A stretch of 64,000 nt of DNA from Clostridiales bacterium FE2011 (GTDB lineage: Bacteria; Bacillota; Clostridia; Christensenellales; Aristaeellaceae): contig CP069418.1 of NCBI GenBank assembly GCA_017569305.1, positions 3,498,494-3,562,493 on the forward strand, in the 5' to 3' direction. This document shows positions 25,148 to 34,016 of this stretch, piece by piece. Within the stretch, counting starts at the first letter, position 1, and each line of letters begins with the position of its first letter. A model generated the notes under the pieces. The model had not been told where the DNA came from. It saw only the letters and a list, made by a program, of their open reading frames with translations, and did not search any database. The position numbers and the translations under genes are program-made.

Positions 25148-26591
25148 GAATAAAATCAAAAACAAAAAGACGAAACAGAAGGACGTCACGGAACGCGAAC
25201 TTGTGCTGGCAAACAAGGTGAGCGGAAGCCTGCACGGCGGCGTCAGCCGGATCAGGCTGTCGTTGGCCTTCAGGATAGCCCTGCATTACTGTTTCCAGCT
25301 GTTCCGCAGTTTTATCCCTGTTGCGATCATTCTGTCCATTGTTTTCTGTTTCTGCATCGCCATTCCGGTTTCCCAGGAACTGAAGGAGCTGATTCCCGTT
25401 CGGGTCATTGAAGCGGAAAGGACTGAAACAGAGCAGGCGATAGAAGAACCTGCAGGGGAAGCCGAACCACAGACAGTAAGCAGGGGATACCTGACAGCGC
25501 AGATGACCGGGGAGCTTCCGGAAGAAGACTTCTTCCAGCGGCTTTCCCGTAATATGTCCCTCATGTTCGGCAGGATGTTCAGCCAGCAGCAGTTCCGTTT
25601 CTTTTATACGGAAAACAGCCGGAACTGGATAGTGACCCTGAATATCCATTACCTGTGGATCACCTGGATGCTCCTGATGGGCGGACTGCTGCTGTGCGAC
25701 CTGTTCCGTATCATCTATTTCTTCCGGCACGACCAGAGACTGAACAAACGGGTGCTGGCCCCGATCCGCGATATTACTTCCATGGCGGAAACCCTGTCCG
25801 AAAGCAACCTTTCCAACCGCATCAATATTGCGGGAACCAAAAATGAACTGAAAGACCTGGCAACGGTCATCAACAGGATGCTGGACCGGATTGAACGCAG
25901 CTATAACAGCCAGAAACAATTCGTTTCCGACGCCAGCCATGAGCTGAGAACGCCCATCTCGGTTATCCGTGGATATACGGACATGCTGAAACGCTGGGGC
26001 AAGGACGATCCGGAAATCCTGGATGAAGGGATAACCGCCATCTCCCAGGAAACAGAAAGCATGAAGGATCTGGTGGAAAGCCTCCTGTTCCTGGCACGGC
26101 ATGACAAGAAAACTCTGATGATGGAAATGTCTTCCTTTGACCCGACAGAACTGATCCGGGAAATTCAAAAGGAAGAAACCATGGTTCATACCGGATATCA
26201 TTTTGATACAACGCGGATGGATCCCCTTACAATCACCGCGGACAGAAATATGATGAAACAAGTGCTGCGGATCCTTTGCGACAACGCGGTCAAGTATTCC
26301 GCGCCAGGTTCAACGGTAACGCTGTCCTGTACGAACGAGCAGGGCGGTAACTGCTGCCTGTCGGTGAAGGACGAAGGGCAAGGTATTTCACAGGAAGAGC
26401 TGCCGAAGATCTTTGAACGTTTCTACAGGAGTGATAAGGCAAGGCAGTCGGAAACCGGCGGACACGGCCTGGGGCTGAGCATTGCGAGAATCATTGTAGT
26501 CGCACATAAAGGAAAGCTCCGGGTTCGTTCAAAACCCGGATGCGGTTCCATCTTTTCCATTATACTTCCGAAGGGCACAGACAAGGAATAA
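25128..26591 (+). CDS. Sensor histidine kinase
   Basis: A 487-residue HPK with a very lysine/asparagine-rich N terminus (KKNKNKNKIKNKKTK). TM1 lies near 62-85 (FIPVAIILSIVFCFCIAIPV), an extracytoplasmic region at about 86-170, and TM2 near 176-198 (WITWMLLMGGLLLCDLF). A HAMP-like linker, then the H box FVSDASHELRTPISVIRGY (about 264-282) follow. The ATPase has N box LCDNAVKYSAPGS, G1 VKDEGQGIS, F box FERFYRSDKARQ and G2 GGHGLGLSIA. It is intact. The basic N terminus is A-rich in DNA and reuses the RR 3' end in another frame. Signal unknown. Confidence 0.95.
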   Translation: MKKNKNKNKIKNKKTKQKDVTERELVLANKVSGSLHGGVSRIRLSLAFRIALHYCFQLFRSFIPVAIILSIVFCFCIAIPVSQELKELIPVRVIEAERTETEQAIEEPAGEAEPQTVSRGYLTAQMTGELPEEDFFQRLSRNMSLMFGRMFSQQQFRFFYTENSRNWIVTLNIHYLWITWMLLMGGLLLCDLFRIIYFFRHDQRLNKRVLAPIRDITSMAETLSESNLSNRINIAGTKNELKDLATVINRMLDRIERSYNSQKQFVSDASHELRTPISVIRGYTDMLKRWGKDDPEILDEGITAISQETESMKDLVESLLFLARHDKKTLMMEMSSFDPTELIREIQKEETMVHTGYHFDTTRMDPLTITADRNMMKQVLRILCDNAVKYSAPGSTVTLSCTNEQGGNCCLSVKDEGQGISQEELPKIFERFYRSDKARQSETGGHGLGLSIARIIVVAHKGKLRVRSKPGCGSIFSIILPKGTDKE

Positions 26592-26596
26592 ACTGG

Positions 26597-28075
26597 TTAT
26601 TTTACATATCTGTTCACAGGCTTGGGAGCGCGCATTTTATGCCCGCTCCTTTTTTTCCTGGAAATAACCAGGAACGCAATGATGCCAATCAGCACCAGCG
26701 GCGGTCCGAACAGAATGAGCACGAACTCGAAATTGAAAGGCGGAAAGGGATTGGGATCAGCATAGGTTTCCGCAATGATTTCATCGATTGTTTTGGGGGC
26801 GTTGTCCCGCTTTTCAACGGAACGGGAAGACGTCAGCGAATAGACAAAAGGTTCTCCCTTATCATTGTACCAGGTCATGGTGCCGATTTCTTCACCGGCC
26901 TGGATAGGCGCCTGGAGATCACCCCTGAAATCAAAAGCCACGTAATCCCGCAGATTGTCCGCCATGCGATTGACGTCGGACTGCGTTGTAACGATCTGGG
27001 CATTTTCCCCGACAGGGGAACAGACCAGTGTGATCTCTCCGTTATCCGGATCAGACGTGGAGTAATTGGAGGTCGGCAGTTTAATAGGTCTCATGTTGTA
27101 AAGATCCACCGGAGTAACGCTTACATACTGGCTGAAACCGTAATTCATGAGCTTGATGGTATCTGCCCAGCGTGCTTTTCTGCCGGTAAACATAACGACC
27201 GAAATCAGATCCACCCCGTCCTTGGAAGCGGCACCCGCAAAACAGTATCCGGAATGTGAATGGGAACCGGTTTTGATACCGGTTGCATATTCATAATAAT
27301 ACTGATTCGGGTTTTCCTCACTGCCCGTGAGCATGTATTCCGTTTTTGTGGTAATGGTACGGGCACGCTGTTTGTTGGTGCGGGGAAGCTGATAGGAAGT
27401 GGTGCCGACGATCTCACGGAAGGTTTCGTTTTTCATGGCTTCCCGTGCAATCACAGCCATATCCCGGGCGGTTGAATAATGATTGTCATCATGATAACCG
27501 TGGGGATTGACAAAGTGTGTGCTGATGCAGCCCAGGGTCTCGGCTGTCCTGTTCATCAGATCCACAAAGCGGGGAATATCTCCGGATACAGCCTCAGCAA
27601 TCACATTGGCTCCGTCATTGGCTGAAAGCAGCATAGTGCCGTAAATGACGTCAATCAGTCGAATTTCCTCATCCACTTTCAGATACATGGTGGAGGAATC
27701 CGGAGGCACATTGACTGCCGTTTGGGAAACGGTGACAGTCTCATTCAGATCATCCACAAACATCAGTGCTATCAGAACTGTAAGGATTTTGGTCATGGAG
27801 GCGGGATAGCGCCGCTCATCGGCATCCTTCTCAAAAATGACCTCTCCCTTATCCTGTGTCATCAGGACAGCAGAAAGGGCATAAAGCTGATCAGGGGACA
27901 GGTTTTCAGGATGTTCCTTATCATATTCGGGGGCATCAGGGGAAAGGGTCGGCTGAGGAATCGGCTCTGCCGTGGGCGTCGGATCCTTGCTTTTGGCCGC
28001 AAAGGAAACGGAGACAGAGGTAAAAAGCATAATCATAACCAGCAAAAATGCTGTTACTCTTTTCAAATGCTCCAC
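26597..28075 (-). CDS. dacF: D-alanyl-D-alanine carboxypeptidase (DacF-like, S11)
   Basis: A penicillin-binding carboxypeptidase that trims the terminal D-Ala from peptidoglycan stem peptides. The 492-residue product has a signal peptide (FLLVMIMLFTSVSVSFA), a short Pro/Thr linker (PTPTAEPIPQPTLSP), the active-site SxxK in RRYPASMTKIL (about 89-99), SAN-type LLSANDGAN (about 151-159), and KTG in TGIKTGSH (about 265-272). Unusually, it ends in a true transmembrane helix (about 453-475, FVLILFGPPLVLIGIIAFLVI) and a basic tail instead of only an amphipathic anchor. It converges on the two-component operon with a 5-nt gap. Confidence 0.94.
   Translation of the reverse strand: MEHLKRVTAFLLVMIMLFTSVSVSFAAKSKDPTPTAEPIPQPTLSPDAPEYDKEHPENLSPDQLYALSAVLMTQDKGEVIFEKDADERRYPASMTKILTVLIALMFVDDLNETVTVSQTAVNVPPDSSTMYLKVDEEIRLIDVIYGTMLLSANDGANVIAEAVSGDIPRFVDLMNRTAETLGCISTHFVNPHGYHDDNHYSTARDMAVIAREAMKNETFREIVGTTSYQLPRTNKQRARTITTKTEYMLTGSEENPNQYYYEYATGIKTGSHSHSGYCFAGAASKDGVDLISVVMFTGRKARWADTIKLMNYGFSQYVSVTPVDLYNMRPIKLPTSNYSTSDPDNGEITLVCSPVGENAQIVTTQSDVNRMADNLRDYVAFDFRGDLQAPIQAGEEIGTMTWYNDKGEPFVYSLTSSRSVEKRDNAPKTIDEIIAETYADPNPFPPFNFEFVLILFGPPLVLIGIIAFLVISRKKRSGHKMRAPKPVNRYVK
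26625..26656 (+). terminator. Terminator for the two-component operon, inside the dacF 3' coding end
   Basis: GGAGCG (26625-26630) and GCAT pair with ATGC and CGCTCC (26644-26649) around a TTT loop, with one C/C mismatch, then seven T residues. It is oriented for plus-strand transcripts and lies inside the coding sequence of the convergent dacF gene, whose basic C-terminal tail it encodes on the other strand. Confidence 0.85.
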
Positions 28076-28112
28076 CTCACTTCAATCAAAACATTCACAG
28101 AATCAGAACCTG

Positions 28113-28967
28113 TTACGCGGCGGGAACCGCAGCCGGTACAGCAAAAGCCGGCACAATGGAATTACCGCTCAGCTGCAGGAAAAGGAAGACTATACCGATA
28201 ATCGCAAGATACAGCGCAAACCAGGAAAGCGGTATTTTCGTAATAACCTTCAGCATAAAACGGATAGCGGCATATCCCACAATGGCAGCCACCAGAATAC
28301 CGACCAGTGCGGGCACCAGTGAAATCTCGCTGAGATAGCCTTCCTCAAGCGCGTCTTTTCCTTCCATCAGAAGGGATCCGACAATCGCGGGAGCGCTCAT
28401 CATAAAAGAGAACCTGGCACCCGTATTCTTGTCCAGGCCGGTTGATACGCCGCCAAGGATCGTAGAACCGCTCCGGGAAATACCGGGCGTCATGCCGATT
28501 CCCTGGAACAAACCCATGACAACAGCCTGCAGAATGCCGACTTTTCCGCTGCCATTCTTCTGGCGGACGGCAATCCGGTCACAGATAATCAGGAAAAGGG
28601 CAGTGATCAGGAAAGACGTGCCGAGGAACCAGCCGCTGTCAAAAACAGCAAAACCGTTAACGGCGGGGAAGGCTTTTTTAGCGGCAAAATATACGCCAAG
28701 CGTCGGCAGGGAAGCAATCACAAGAAGCAGAAGCGTTTTGTTGCGTACAGGATGGAGGATCATATCCAGCCATTCTTTCCTGAAAACAATCAGCACAGGC
28801 ACCAGCGTACCGACATGGAGCAGAATGTCGAGCATCTTCATCGCGGGAGTATCCGTCTGGATACCGAAGAAAATACGGGCAAGCAGCAAATGCCCGCTGG
28901 AAGAGATGGGCAGGAATTCTCCAAGTCCCTGTATTAATCCAAGAAGAGCACTGTGCAGAACAGACAT
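28113..28967 (-). CDS. uppP: Undecaprenyl-diphosphatase UppP (BacA)
   Basis: Integral membrane phosphatase that recycles undecaprenyl diphosphate to the monophosphate lipid carrier and gives bacitracin tolerance. I start at ATG 28967 (MSVLHSALLGLIQGLGEFLP), preceded by GGAGG; the frame extends upstream without homology. Motifs are the glutamate-rich GLGEFLPISSSGHL (about 14-27) and the second catalytic motif GMTPGISRSGSTI (about 155-167). About eight membrane spans are predicted over 284 residues. The C-terminal Ala/Val/Pro-rich tail is short. Its neighbour dacF is also a peptidoglycan gene in the same orientation. Confidence 0.96.
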   Translation of the reverse strand: MSVLHSALLGLIQGLGEFLPISSSGHLLLARIFFGIQTDTPAMKMLDILLHVGTLVPVLIVFRKEWLDMILHPVRNKTLLLLVIASLPTLGVYFAAKKAFPAVNGFAVFDSGWFLGTSFLITALFLIICDRIAVRQKNGSGKVGILQAVVMGLFQGIGMTPGISRSGSTILGGVSTGLDKNTGARFSFMMSAPAIVGSLLMEGKDALEEGYLSEISLVPALVGILVAAIVGYAAIRFMLKVITKIPLSWFALYLAIIGIVFLFLQLSGNSIVPAFAVPAAVPAA

Positions 28968-29048
28968 CAGGACATACCTCCAACATGATGATTTATGTAT
29001 TTTATCATATCCGATCCGGTTTGGAAAGATTGACCGGTCTTCCGTCTC

Positions 29049-29077
29049 TTGACTGTTTATCCTACAACGGATATAAT
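29049..29077 (+). promoter_or_regulatory. Promoter for ychF
   Basis: TTGACT (29049-29054), exactly 17 nt, then TATAAT (29072-29077), in the divergent gap between uppP and ychF. A leader of about 48 nt leads to the AAGGAGAG binding site. Confidence 0.85.
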
Positions 29078-29131
29078 TTTTTGCCGGAAAGTTCATAAAT
29101 ATACCTATTTATAAGGAGAGTAGCCAAATAT

Positions 29132-30229
29132 ATGAAACTCGGAGTTGTCGGTCTTCCGAACGTCGGAAAAAGCACGCTGTTCAATGCGATCACAAACGCT
29201 GGAGCACAGGCTGAAAACTATCCTTTCTGCACCATCGAACCCAACACTGGTGTGGTGCTTGTGCCTGATCACCGGCTGAATGTGCTCGCCGATATGTATC
29301 ATCCGAAGAAGGTTACTCCCACCACAATTGAATTTGTGGATATCGCCGGTTTGGTGAAAGGCGCCAGCCGCGGCGAAGGGCTGGGAAACAAATTCCTTTC
29401 ACACATCCGGGAAGTGGACGCAATCGTCCATGTTGTCCGCTGCTTTGATGATGACAACATCATCCATGTAGACGGTTCCGTCGATCCTGTAAGGGATATT
29501 GAAACCATTAACCTTGAACTGATTTTTGCCGATATGGAAACCGTCCAGAAGCGTAAGGACAAGGCCGAAAAAAGTTTCCGCGGCGGGGATAAAAAAGCCG
29601 GAGCAGAAGCGGAACTGGCTGACCGTCTCTATGCTCATCTGGAATCCGGAAAACCGGCTCGTACGCTTGAATGCACAGATGATGAGAAAGCGATTCTCCA
29701 GAGCTGGTTCCTGCTGACCACAAAGCCGGTGATTTACGCAGCGAATATTTCAGAGGACGATCTCGGAAAAGACGATTCAGAAATCGATTATGTGAACCAG
29801 GTGCGGAAGACCGCGGCGGCCGAAAATGCCGAGGTCATCGTGATTTCCGCTGCCATTGAGCAGGATATCGCCTCCATGAATCCGGAAGAAAAAAGCGAAT
29901 TCCTGAGCGAGCTCGGCATCGGCCAGAGCGGCCTGGACCGGCTGATTACGGCCAGCTACCGCCTGCTGGGTCTGATTTCCTTCCTGACAGCAGGAGAAGA
30001 TGAATGCAGGGCATGGACCATTGTGAACGGAACGAAGGCACCCCAGGCCGCAGGTAAAATCCATACCGATTTCGAAAAGGGTTTCATCCGCGCAGAAATC
30101 GTTCCCTTCGATACGCTGGCAGAGCTCGGCAGTATGGCCGCCTGCAAGGAAAAAGGCCTTGTTCGCAGTGAAGGCAAGGATTACGTCATGAAGGACGGGG
30201 ATATCACCCTGTTCCGCTTTAATGTCTGA
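29132..30229 (+). CDS. ychF: Ribosome-binding ATPase/GTPase YchF
   Basis: YchF is an OBG-family P-loop NTPase that prefers ATP and binds ribosomes; it is implicated in translation and stress. The 365-residue product has G1 GLPNVGKST (7-15), the family signature NYPFCTIEPNTG (about 30-41), G3 DIAGLVKGAS, a NISEDD segment at the modified specificity site (in place of NKxD), a coiled-coil insert (about 120-190) and the C-terminal TGS domain (FLTAGEDECRAWTI). The end EGKDYVMKDGDITLFRFNV is diagnostic. Confidence 0.97.
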   Translation: MKLGVVGLPNVGKSTLFNAITNAGAQAENYPFCTIEPNTGVVLVPDHRLNVLADMYHPKKVTPTTIEFVDIAGLVKGASRGEGLGNKFLSHIREVDAIVHVVRCFDDDNIIHVDGSVDPVRDIETINLELIFADMETVQKRKDKAEKSFRGGDKKAGAEAELADRLYAHLESGKPARTLECTDDEKAILQSWFLLTTKPVIYAANISEDDLGKDDSEIDYVNQVRKTAAAENAEVIVISAAIEQDIASMNPEEKSEFLSELGIGQSGLDRLITASYRLLGLISFLTAGEDECRAWTIVNGTKAPQAAGKIHTDFEKGFIRAEIVPFDTLAELGSMAACKEKGLVRSEGKDYVMKDGDITLFRFNV

Positions 30230-30250
30230 CAGAGAGGAAATGAATTCGCC

Positions 30251-31261
30251 ATGTCCCGAGTACAGTATTTCTTTAACCGCCTGAAAAAGATGGACTGGAA
30301 AGCCATGTGGAAAACCACCGGACTGCTGAAAAAGCGCAGCGGAAAGGGAAGGCTCTGGCTTCTGACCGATATGCTGCGCTGCGGCATCAAATACAACGCA
30401 GGCTACATTGACTACAAAATCGCCCAGATGTACAAGCTGAACGACGAGCAGCGCAAAACCGTCATTACACGCGGTATCTCCAACAATATCGTCCGGAGGA
30501 TGAATCCGAAAGAATACTGGCATACTTTTGACGATAAAACTGAATTCAATACTTTCTTTAAAGAATGGATCCCCCGGAAATGGATCCGCATTGACGACAA
30601 TACCTCCACAGAGGAGCTGTACGCGCTCTGCCGTAATTTTGACGCGCTGATCGGCAAACCGCTGGAAGGATCCAGCGGCGTCGGAATCCAGAAATACACG
30701 TCCGAAGACTGGAAGGACGGCCCGGAAGCCTTCCTTGCGCGGCTGAAAAAGGACGGAATCGGTATCCTGGAAGAAATCGTCAGGCAGCATCCGAAGATGG
30801 CGGCCCTTTGCCCCACATCCGTCAATACCTGCCGGATCGCTACGCTGCTTGGTGATAAACAGCAGGGCATTGTATATGCATTCCTGCGCATCGGCAACGG
30901 AAAAGTGATGGATAATGTTGACTGCGGCGGCATGGCCTCCAGGATTAATATTGATACCGGCAGGCTGAGTACCGTAGGCGCGGATAAGCAGGGCAATACG
31001 TTCATCAAACATCCCATGACTGATACCAGCATAATTGGATTTCAGATTCCCTACTGGGAAGAAGCGAAGAAAATGTGCATGGATGCAGCGCAGAAAATAC
31101 CCCAGATGCGTTTTATTGCCTGGGATGTGGCCATTACGGAGAACGGGCCCACTTTTATCGAAGGAAACAGTTTCCCGTCTCACGCGATTCCGCAGTTTGC
31201 AGCCCATTATCCTGACGGAATCGGCATCCTGCCCGAATTCGAAAAATTCATTGATCTGTAA
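30251..31261 (+). CDS. Sugar-transfer-associated ATP-grasp protein
   Basis: A 336-residue protein of the ATP-grasp superfamily, close to the ATPgrasp_ST type found in polysaccharide gene clusters. Visible are a basic helical N terminus (about 1-60), the ATP-binding region with KPLEGSSGVGIQKY (about 136-149), EEIVRQHPKMAALCPTSVNTCRI (about 174-196), and the metal-binding end WDVAITENGPTFIEGN (about 295-310). The reaction is unknown; such enzymes are thought to ligate carboxylates to amines in glycan assembly. It is 21 nt after ychF but functionally unrelated to it, and no glycan cluster is adjacent. Confidence 0.82.
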   Translation: MSRVQYFFNRLKKMDWKAMWKTTGLLKKRSGKGRLWLLTDMLRCGIKYNAGYIDYKIAQMYKLNDEQRKTVITRGISNNIVRRMNPKEYWHTFDDKTEFNTFFKEWIPRKWIRIDDNTSTEELYALCRNFDALIGKPLEGSSGVGIQKYTSEDWKDGPEAFLARLKKDGIGILEEIVRQHPKMAALCPTSVNTCRIATLLGDKQQGIVYAFLRIGNGKVMDNVDCGGMASRINIDTGRLSTVGADKQGNTFIKHPMTDTSIIGFQIPYWEEAKKMCMDAAQKIPQMRFIAWDVAITENGPTFIEGNSFPSHAIPQFAAHYPDGIGILPEFEKFIDL

Positions 31262-31274
31262 GGAAAAATATCTC

Positions 31275-31303
31275 TTGCAAGATCTTTACATTTATGTTAT
31301 TAT
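31275..31303 (+). promoter_or_regulatory. Promoter of rplS
   Basis: TTGCAA (31275-31280), a 17-nt spacer and TATTAT (31298-31303), giving a predicted start near 31310 and a leader of about 96 nt. Confidence 0.75.
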
Positions 31304-31309
31304 ATTTGT

Positions 31310-31405
31310 CGTTATGCGGACGGTCCTCTGTCCGGAAACATATGATTCATCCGTTCGGATGAACCGCCGGGTCATGAACGTCTATGAGGGAAGGAGGCAC
31401 AAACC
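31310..31405 (+). promoter_or_regulatory. Structured 5' leader of rplS
   Basis: Between the promoter and the L19 start codon lie two hairpins: CGGAC/GTCCG (31317-31321 with 31330-31334) and a perfect 7-bp stem TTCATCC/GGATGAA (31346-31352 with 31357-31363) with a GTTC loop. A repeated GTTCATGAAC-like segment near 31371-31379 could pair alternatively with the second stem. Autoregulatory L19 leaders are known in Firmicutes; I cannot confirm that this is the same RNA family. Confidence 0.5.
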
Positions 31406-31756
31406 ATGAACGAAATTATCCGCTCCATCGAAGCAAAACAGATCCGCAGCGATCTGCCCCAGATCAACGTCGGTGATACCGTACGCGTATGGGTGAAGGT
31501 TGTTGAAGGCAACCGTGAACGTCTGCAGGCTTTCGAAGGCACTGTTATCGCCAAGCGCAATGGCGGCATCCGTGAAACATTTACGGTTCGCCGTGTGTCC
31601 TATGGCATTGGTGTTGAACGTACTTTCCCGATCAATTCTCCCCGTGTGGACCATGTTGAAATGATCCGTCACGGTAAGGTTCGCCGCGCCAAGCTGTACT
31701 ATCTGCGCGATCGTCAGGGCAAGGCAGCCAAGATTAAGGAAGTCAAACGCGTCTGA
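31406..31756 (+). CDS. rplS: 50S ribosomal protein L19
   Basis: L19 sits at the 30S-50S interface. The 116-residue product has the full family pattern: the N-terminal helix, [22 protein letters not shown] (about 25-46), [18 protein letters not shown] (about 71-88), and [25 protein letters not shown] at the end. GGAAGGAGG precedes the ATG. It is monocistronic, with its own promoter, structured leader and terminator; in many bacteria it instead follows trmD. Codon use is typical of a highly expressed gene. Confidence 0.98.
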   Translation: MNEIIRSIEAKQIRSDLPQINVGDTVRVWVKVVEGNRERLQAFEGTVIAKRNGGIRETFTVRRVSYGIGVERTFPINSPRVDHVEMIRHGKVRRAKLYYLRDRQGKAAKIKEVKRV

Positions 31757-31770
31757 TTTGTGCGAAAAAA

Positions 31771-31796
31771 CTGCTGCATGATGCAGCAGTTTTTTT
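31771..31796 (+). terminator. Rho-independent terminator after rplS
   Basis: A perfect 9-bp stem (CTGCTGCA.. at 31771 against TGCAGCAG.. ending 31789), extended by A-T pairs, a 3-nt TGA loop and seven T residues. Confidence 0.93.
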
Positions 31797-31888
31797 ATAT
31801 CCTGATATATTGAGATAGCCGGAAGGAATCATACTGTATATTGTGGAATATATATAAATTGGATATTTATGAATCGGAGGATCATAGA

Positions 31889-33958
31889 ATGAGGGACAGA
31901 ACGGAAGCAGCGGCGAAAGCGAAGGAGCTTGTCAGCCGTATGACACTGGAGGAGAAAGCTTCTCAGCTGAAATATGACGCGCCTTCCATCGACAGGCTCG
32001 GTATTCCTGCATACAACTGGTGGAATGAAGTGCTGCACGGTGTGGCACGGGCAGGTACTGCCACCGTATTCCCTCAGGCGATCGGCCTGGCCGCCATGTT
32101 TGACGAAGATATGCAGGAGAAAATTGCCGGTATTATCTCTGATGAAGCACGTGCCAAATTCAACGGACAAAGCCGTCACGGTGACAGGGATATTTACAAG
32201 GGCCTGACTGTCTGGAGCCCGAACATCAATATTTTCCGTGACCCGCGCTGGGGCAGGGGCCATGAAACATACGGAGAAGACCCGTATCTCACCAGCCGTC
32301 TGGGTATCCGTTTTATCCGGGGACTTCAGGGAAAAGGAAAATACCTGAAAACCGCCGCCTGCAGCAAACACTTCGCCGTTCATTCCGGTCCGGAAGCCCT
32401 GCGGCATCAGTTTGACGCCCGCGTCAATCCCAAGGACCTGAATGAAACCTACCTGCCCGCCTTTAAAGCTACCGTTCAGGAAGGCGAGGTTGAGTCTGTC
32501 ATGGGCGCCTATAACCGGGTGAACGGGGAACCGGCCTGCGGCAGTGAAACCCTGCTGAAAAAGACCCTGCGTGAAAAATGGGGTTTTAAAGGCCATGTTG
32601 TCAGCGACTGCTGGGCAATCAGGGATTTTCATGTCAATCACAAAGTAACGGCTACAGCACCGGAAAGCGCCGCGCTGGCGCTGAAAAACGGCTGTGACCT
32701 GAACTGCGGCAATACCTATCTGCATATCCTGGAAGCGCTGCAGGAAGGACTGATCACCGAAGAAGAAATCACGACCGCCTGTGAGCGGCTGTTTACGACC
32801 CGGTTTATGCTCGGCCTGTTTGCAGATGACTGTGAATACGATAACATTCCCGTTACAGACAACGATACTGACGAACATGCCGCCCTGGCCCTGGAAGCTG
32901 CCGAGAAGAGCATGGTATTGCTTGAAAACGACGGCATCCTGCCGCTGGATCCCGACAGAATCAGGACCATCGCAGTGATCGGCCCCAATGCGGACAGCAT
33001 TCCCGCACTGGAAGGCAATTACAACGGAACCAGCAGCCGGTATGTAACTTTCCTTGAAGGCCTCCGCCGGTATGCTGAAAAGCATGGCATCCGCGTGCTG
33101 TACAGCCTGGGCTGCCACCTGTTCAAAGACCGCACCTCCGGCCTGGCACAGGCTGATGACCGGCTTGCTGAAGCTGCCATGTACGCGGAAGCGGCAGATG
33201 TGACAATTGCCTGCGTCGGACTGGACGCCGGCCTGGAAGGCGAAGAGGGCGATACAGGTAACGAGTATTTCAGCGGAGACAAAAAGGACCTGCTGATTCC
33301 CGAATCCCAGCGTCGTCTTCTGGATGTGCTCGAAAAAAGCGCGAAAAAACTGGTTACCGTCGTGACTGCAGGTTCCAGCCTGAATGTTCCGGGCGGCAAC
33401 GCGAAAGTGTTTACCTGGTATCCCGGGCAGGCCGGCGGTACTGCGCTGGCAGAGCTCCTTTTCGGCGAAAAGAACTTCAGCGGACACCTGCCCCTGACAT
33501 TCTACAGGGATATCAGCGATCTGCCTGATTTTGAAGACTACAGCATGGATAACCGGACTTACCGGTATTTCACCGGAAAGGCGCTCTATCCCTTCGGTTA
33601 CGGCCTGAGCTATACCTCCTATCAGGTTCTCAGCGCCTCCATAACCGGCAATGAAGTGACAGCAGAGATTACCAACAACGGGAAGATGGACGGCGACGCA
33701 CTCGTTCAGATTTATGTGGAGTGTGACAGTCCCTTTGCGCCTGTCCATCCCCGGTTGTGCGGTTTCCGCCGCATCAGCCTGAAAGCAGGGGAAACCGGCA
33801 CGGTCAGCGTTCCGCTCGACCCGCTCACATACACTGTGATTGATTCCGAAGGGGAGCGGATTCCCGTTGAACACTGTGCCCTGTACGTCGGCGTCTGCCA
33901 GCCGGATGAGCAGAGCATTGAAATGACCGGTTCCAAACCTGTAGTGATCAGAAAATAA
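31889..33958 (+). CDS. GH3 beta-xylosidase/beta-glucosidase
   Basis: A 689-residue family 3 glycoside hydrolase. I start at ATG 31889, which has a clear GGAGG; the frame is open 16 codons upstream. The N-terminal barrel shows YNWWNEVLHGVA (about 41-52, substrate binding), SPNINIFRDPRWGRGHETYGEDP and the KHF motif. The nucleophile is Asp240 in VVSDCWAI. The alpha/beta sandwich follows (about 370-560), then a C-terminal fibronectin-III-like domain (about 590-680; LCGFRRISLKAGE). The YNWW(N/S)E pattern is most like beta-xylosidases of plant-wall degraders. There is no signal peptide, so imported oligosaccharides are the likely substrates. Confidence 0.95.
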   Translation: MRDRTEAAAKAKELVSRMTLEEKASQLKYDAPSIDRLGIPAYNWWNEVLHGVARAGTATVFPQAIGLAAMFDEDMQEKIAGIISDEARAKFNGQSRHGDRDIYKGLTVWSPNINIFRDPRWGRGHETYGEDPYLTSRLGIRFIRGLQGKGKYLKTAACSKHFAVHSGPEALRHQFDARVNPKDLNETYLPAFKATVQEGEVESVMGAYNRVNGEPACGSETLLKKTLREKWGFKGHVVSDCWAIRDFHVNHKVTATAPESAALALKNGCDLNCGNTYLHILEALQEGLITEEEITTACERLFTTRFMLGLFADDCEYDNIPVTDNDTDEHAALALEAAEKSMVLLENDGILPLDPDRIRTIAVIGPNADSIPALEGNYNGTSSRYVTFLEGLRRYAEKHGIRVLYSLGCHLFKDRTSGLAQADDRLAEAAMYAEAADVTIACVGLDAGLEGEEGDTGNEYFSGDKKDLLIPESQRRLLDVLEKSAKKLVTVVTAGSSLNVPGGNAKVFTWYPGQAGGTALAELLFGEKNFSGHLPLTFYRDISDLPDFEDYSMDNRTYRYFTGKALYPFGYGLSYTSYQVLSASITGNEVTAEITNNGKMDGDALVQIYVECDSPFAPVHPRLCGFRRISLKAGETGTVSVPLDPLTYTVIDSEGERIPVEHCALYVGVCQPDEQSIEMTGSKPVVIRK

Positions 33959-34016
33959 ACCGGAGTCTGTTTCCTGTTCTTCAGGATTCAAAAGATCTAA
34001 ATGCAGGAGAGTGCTC

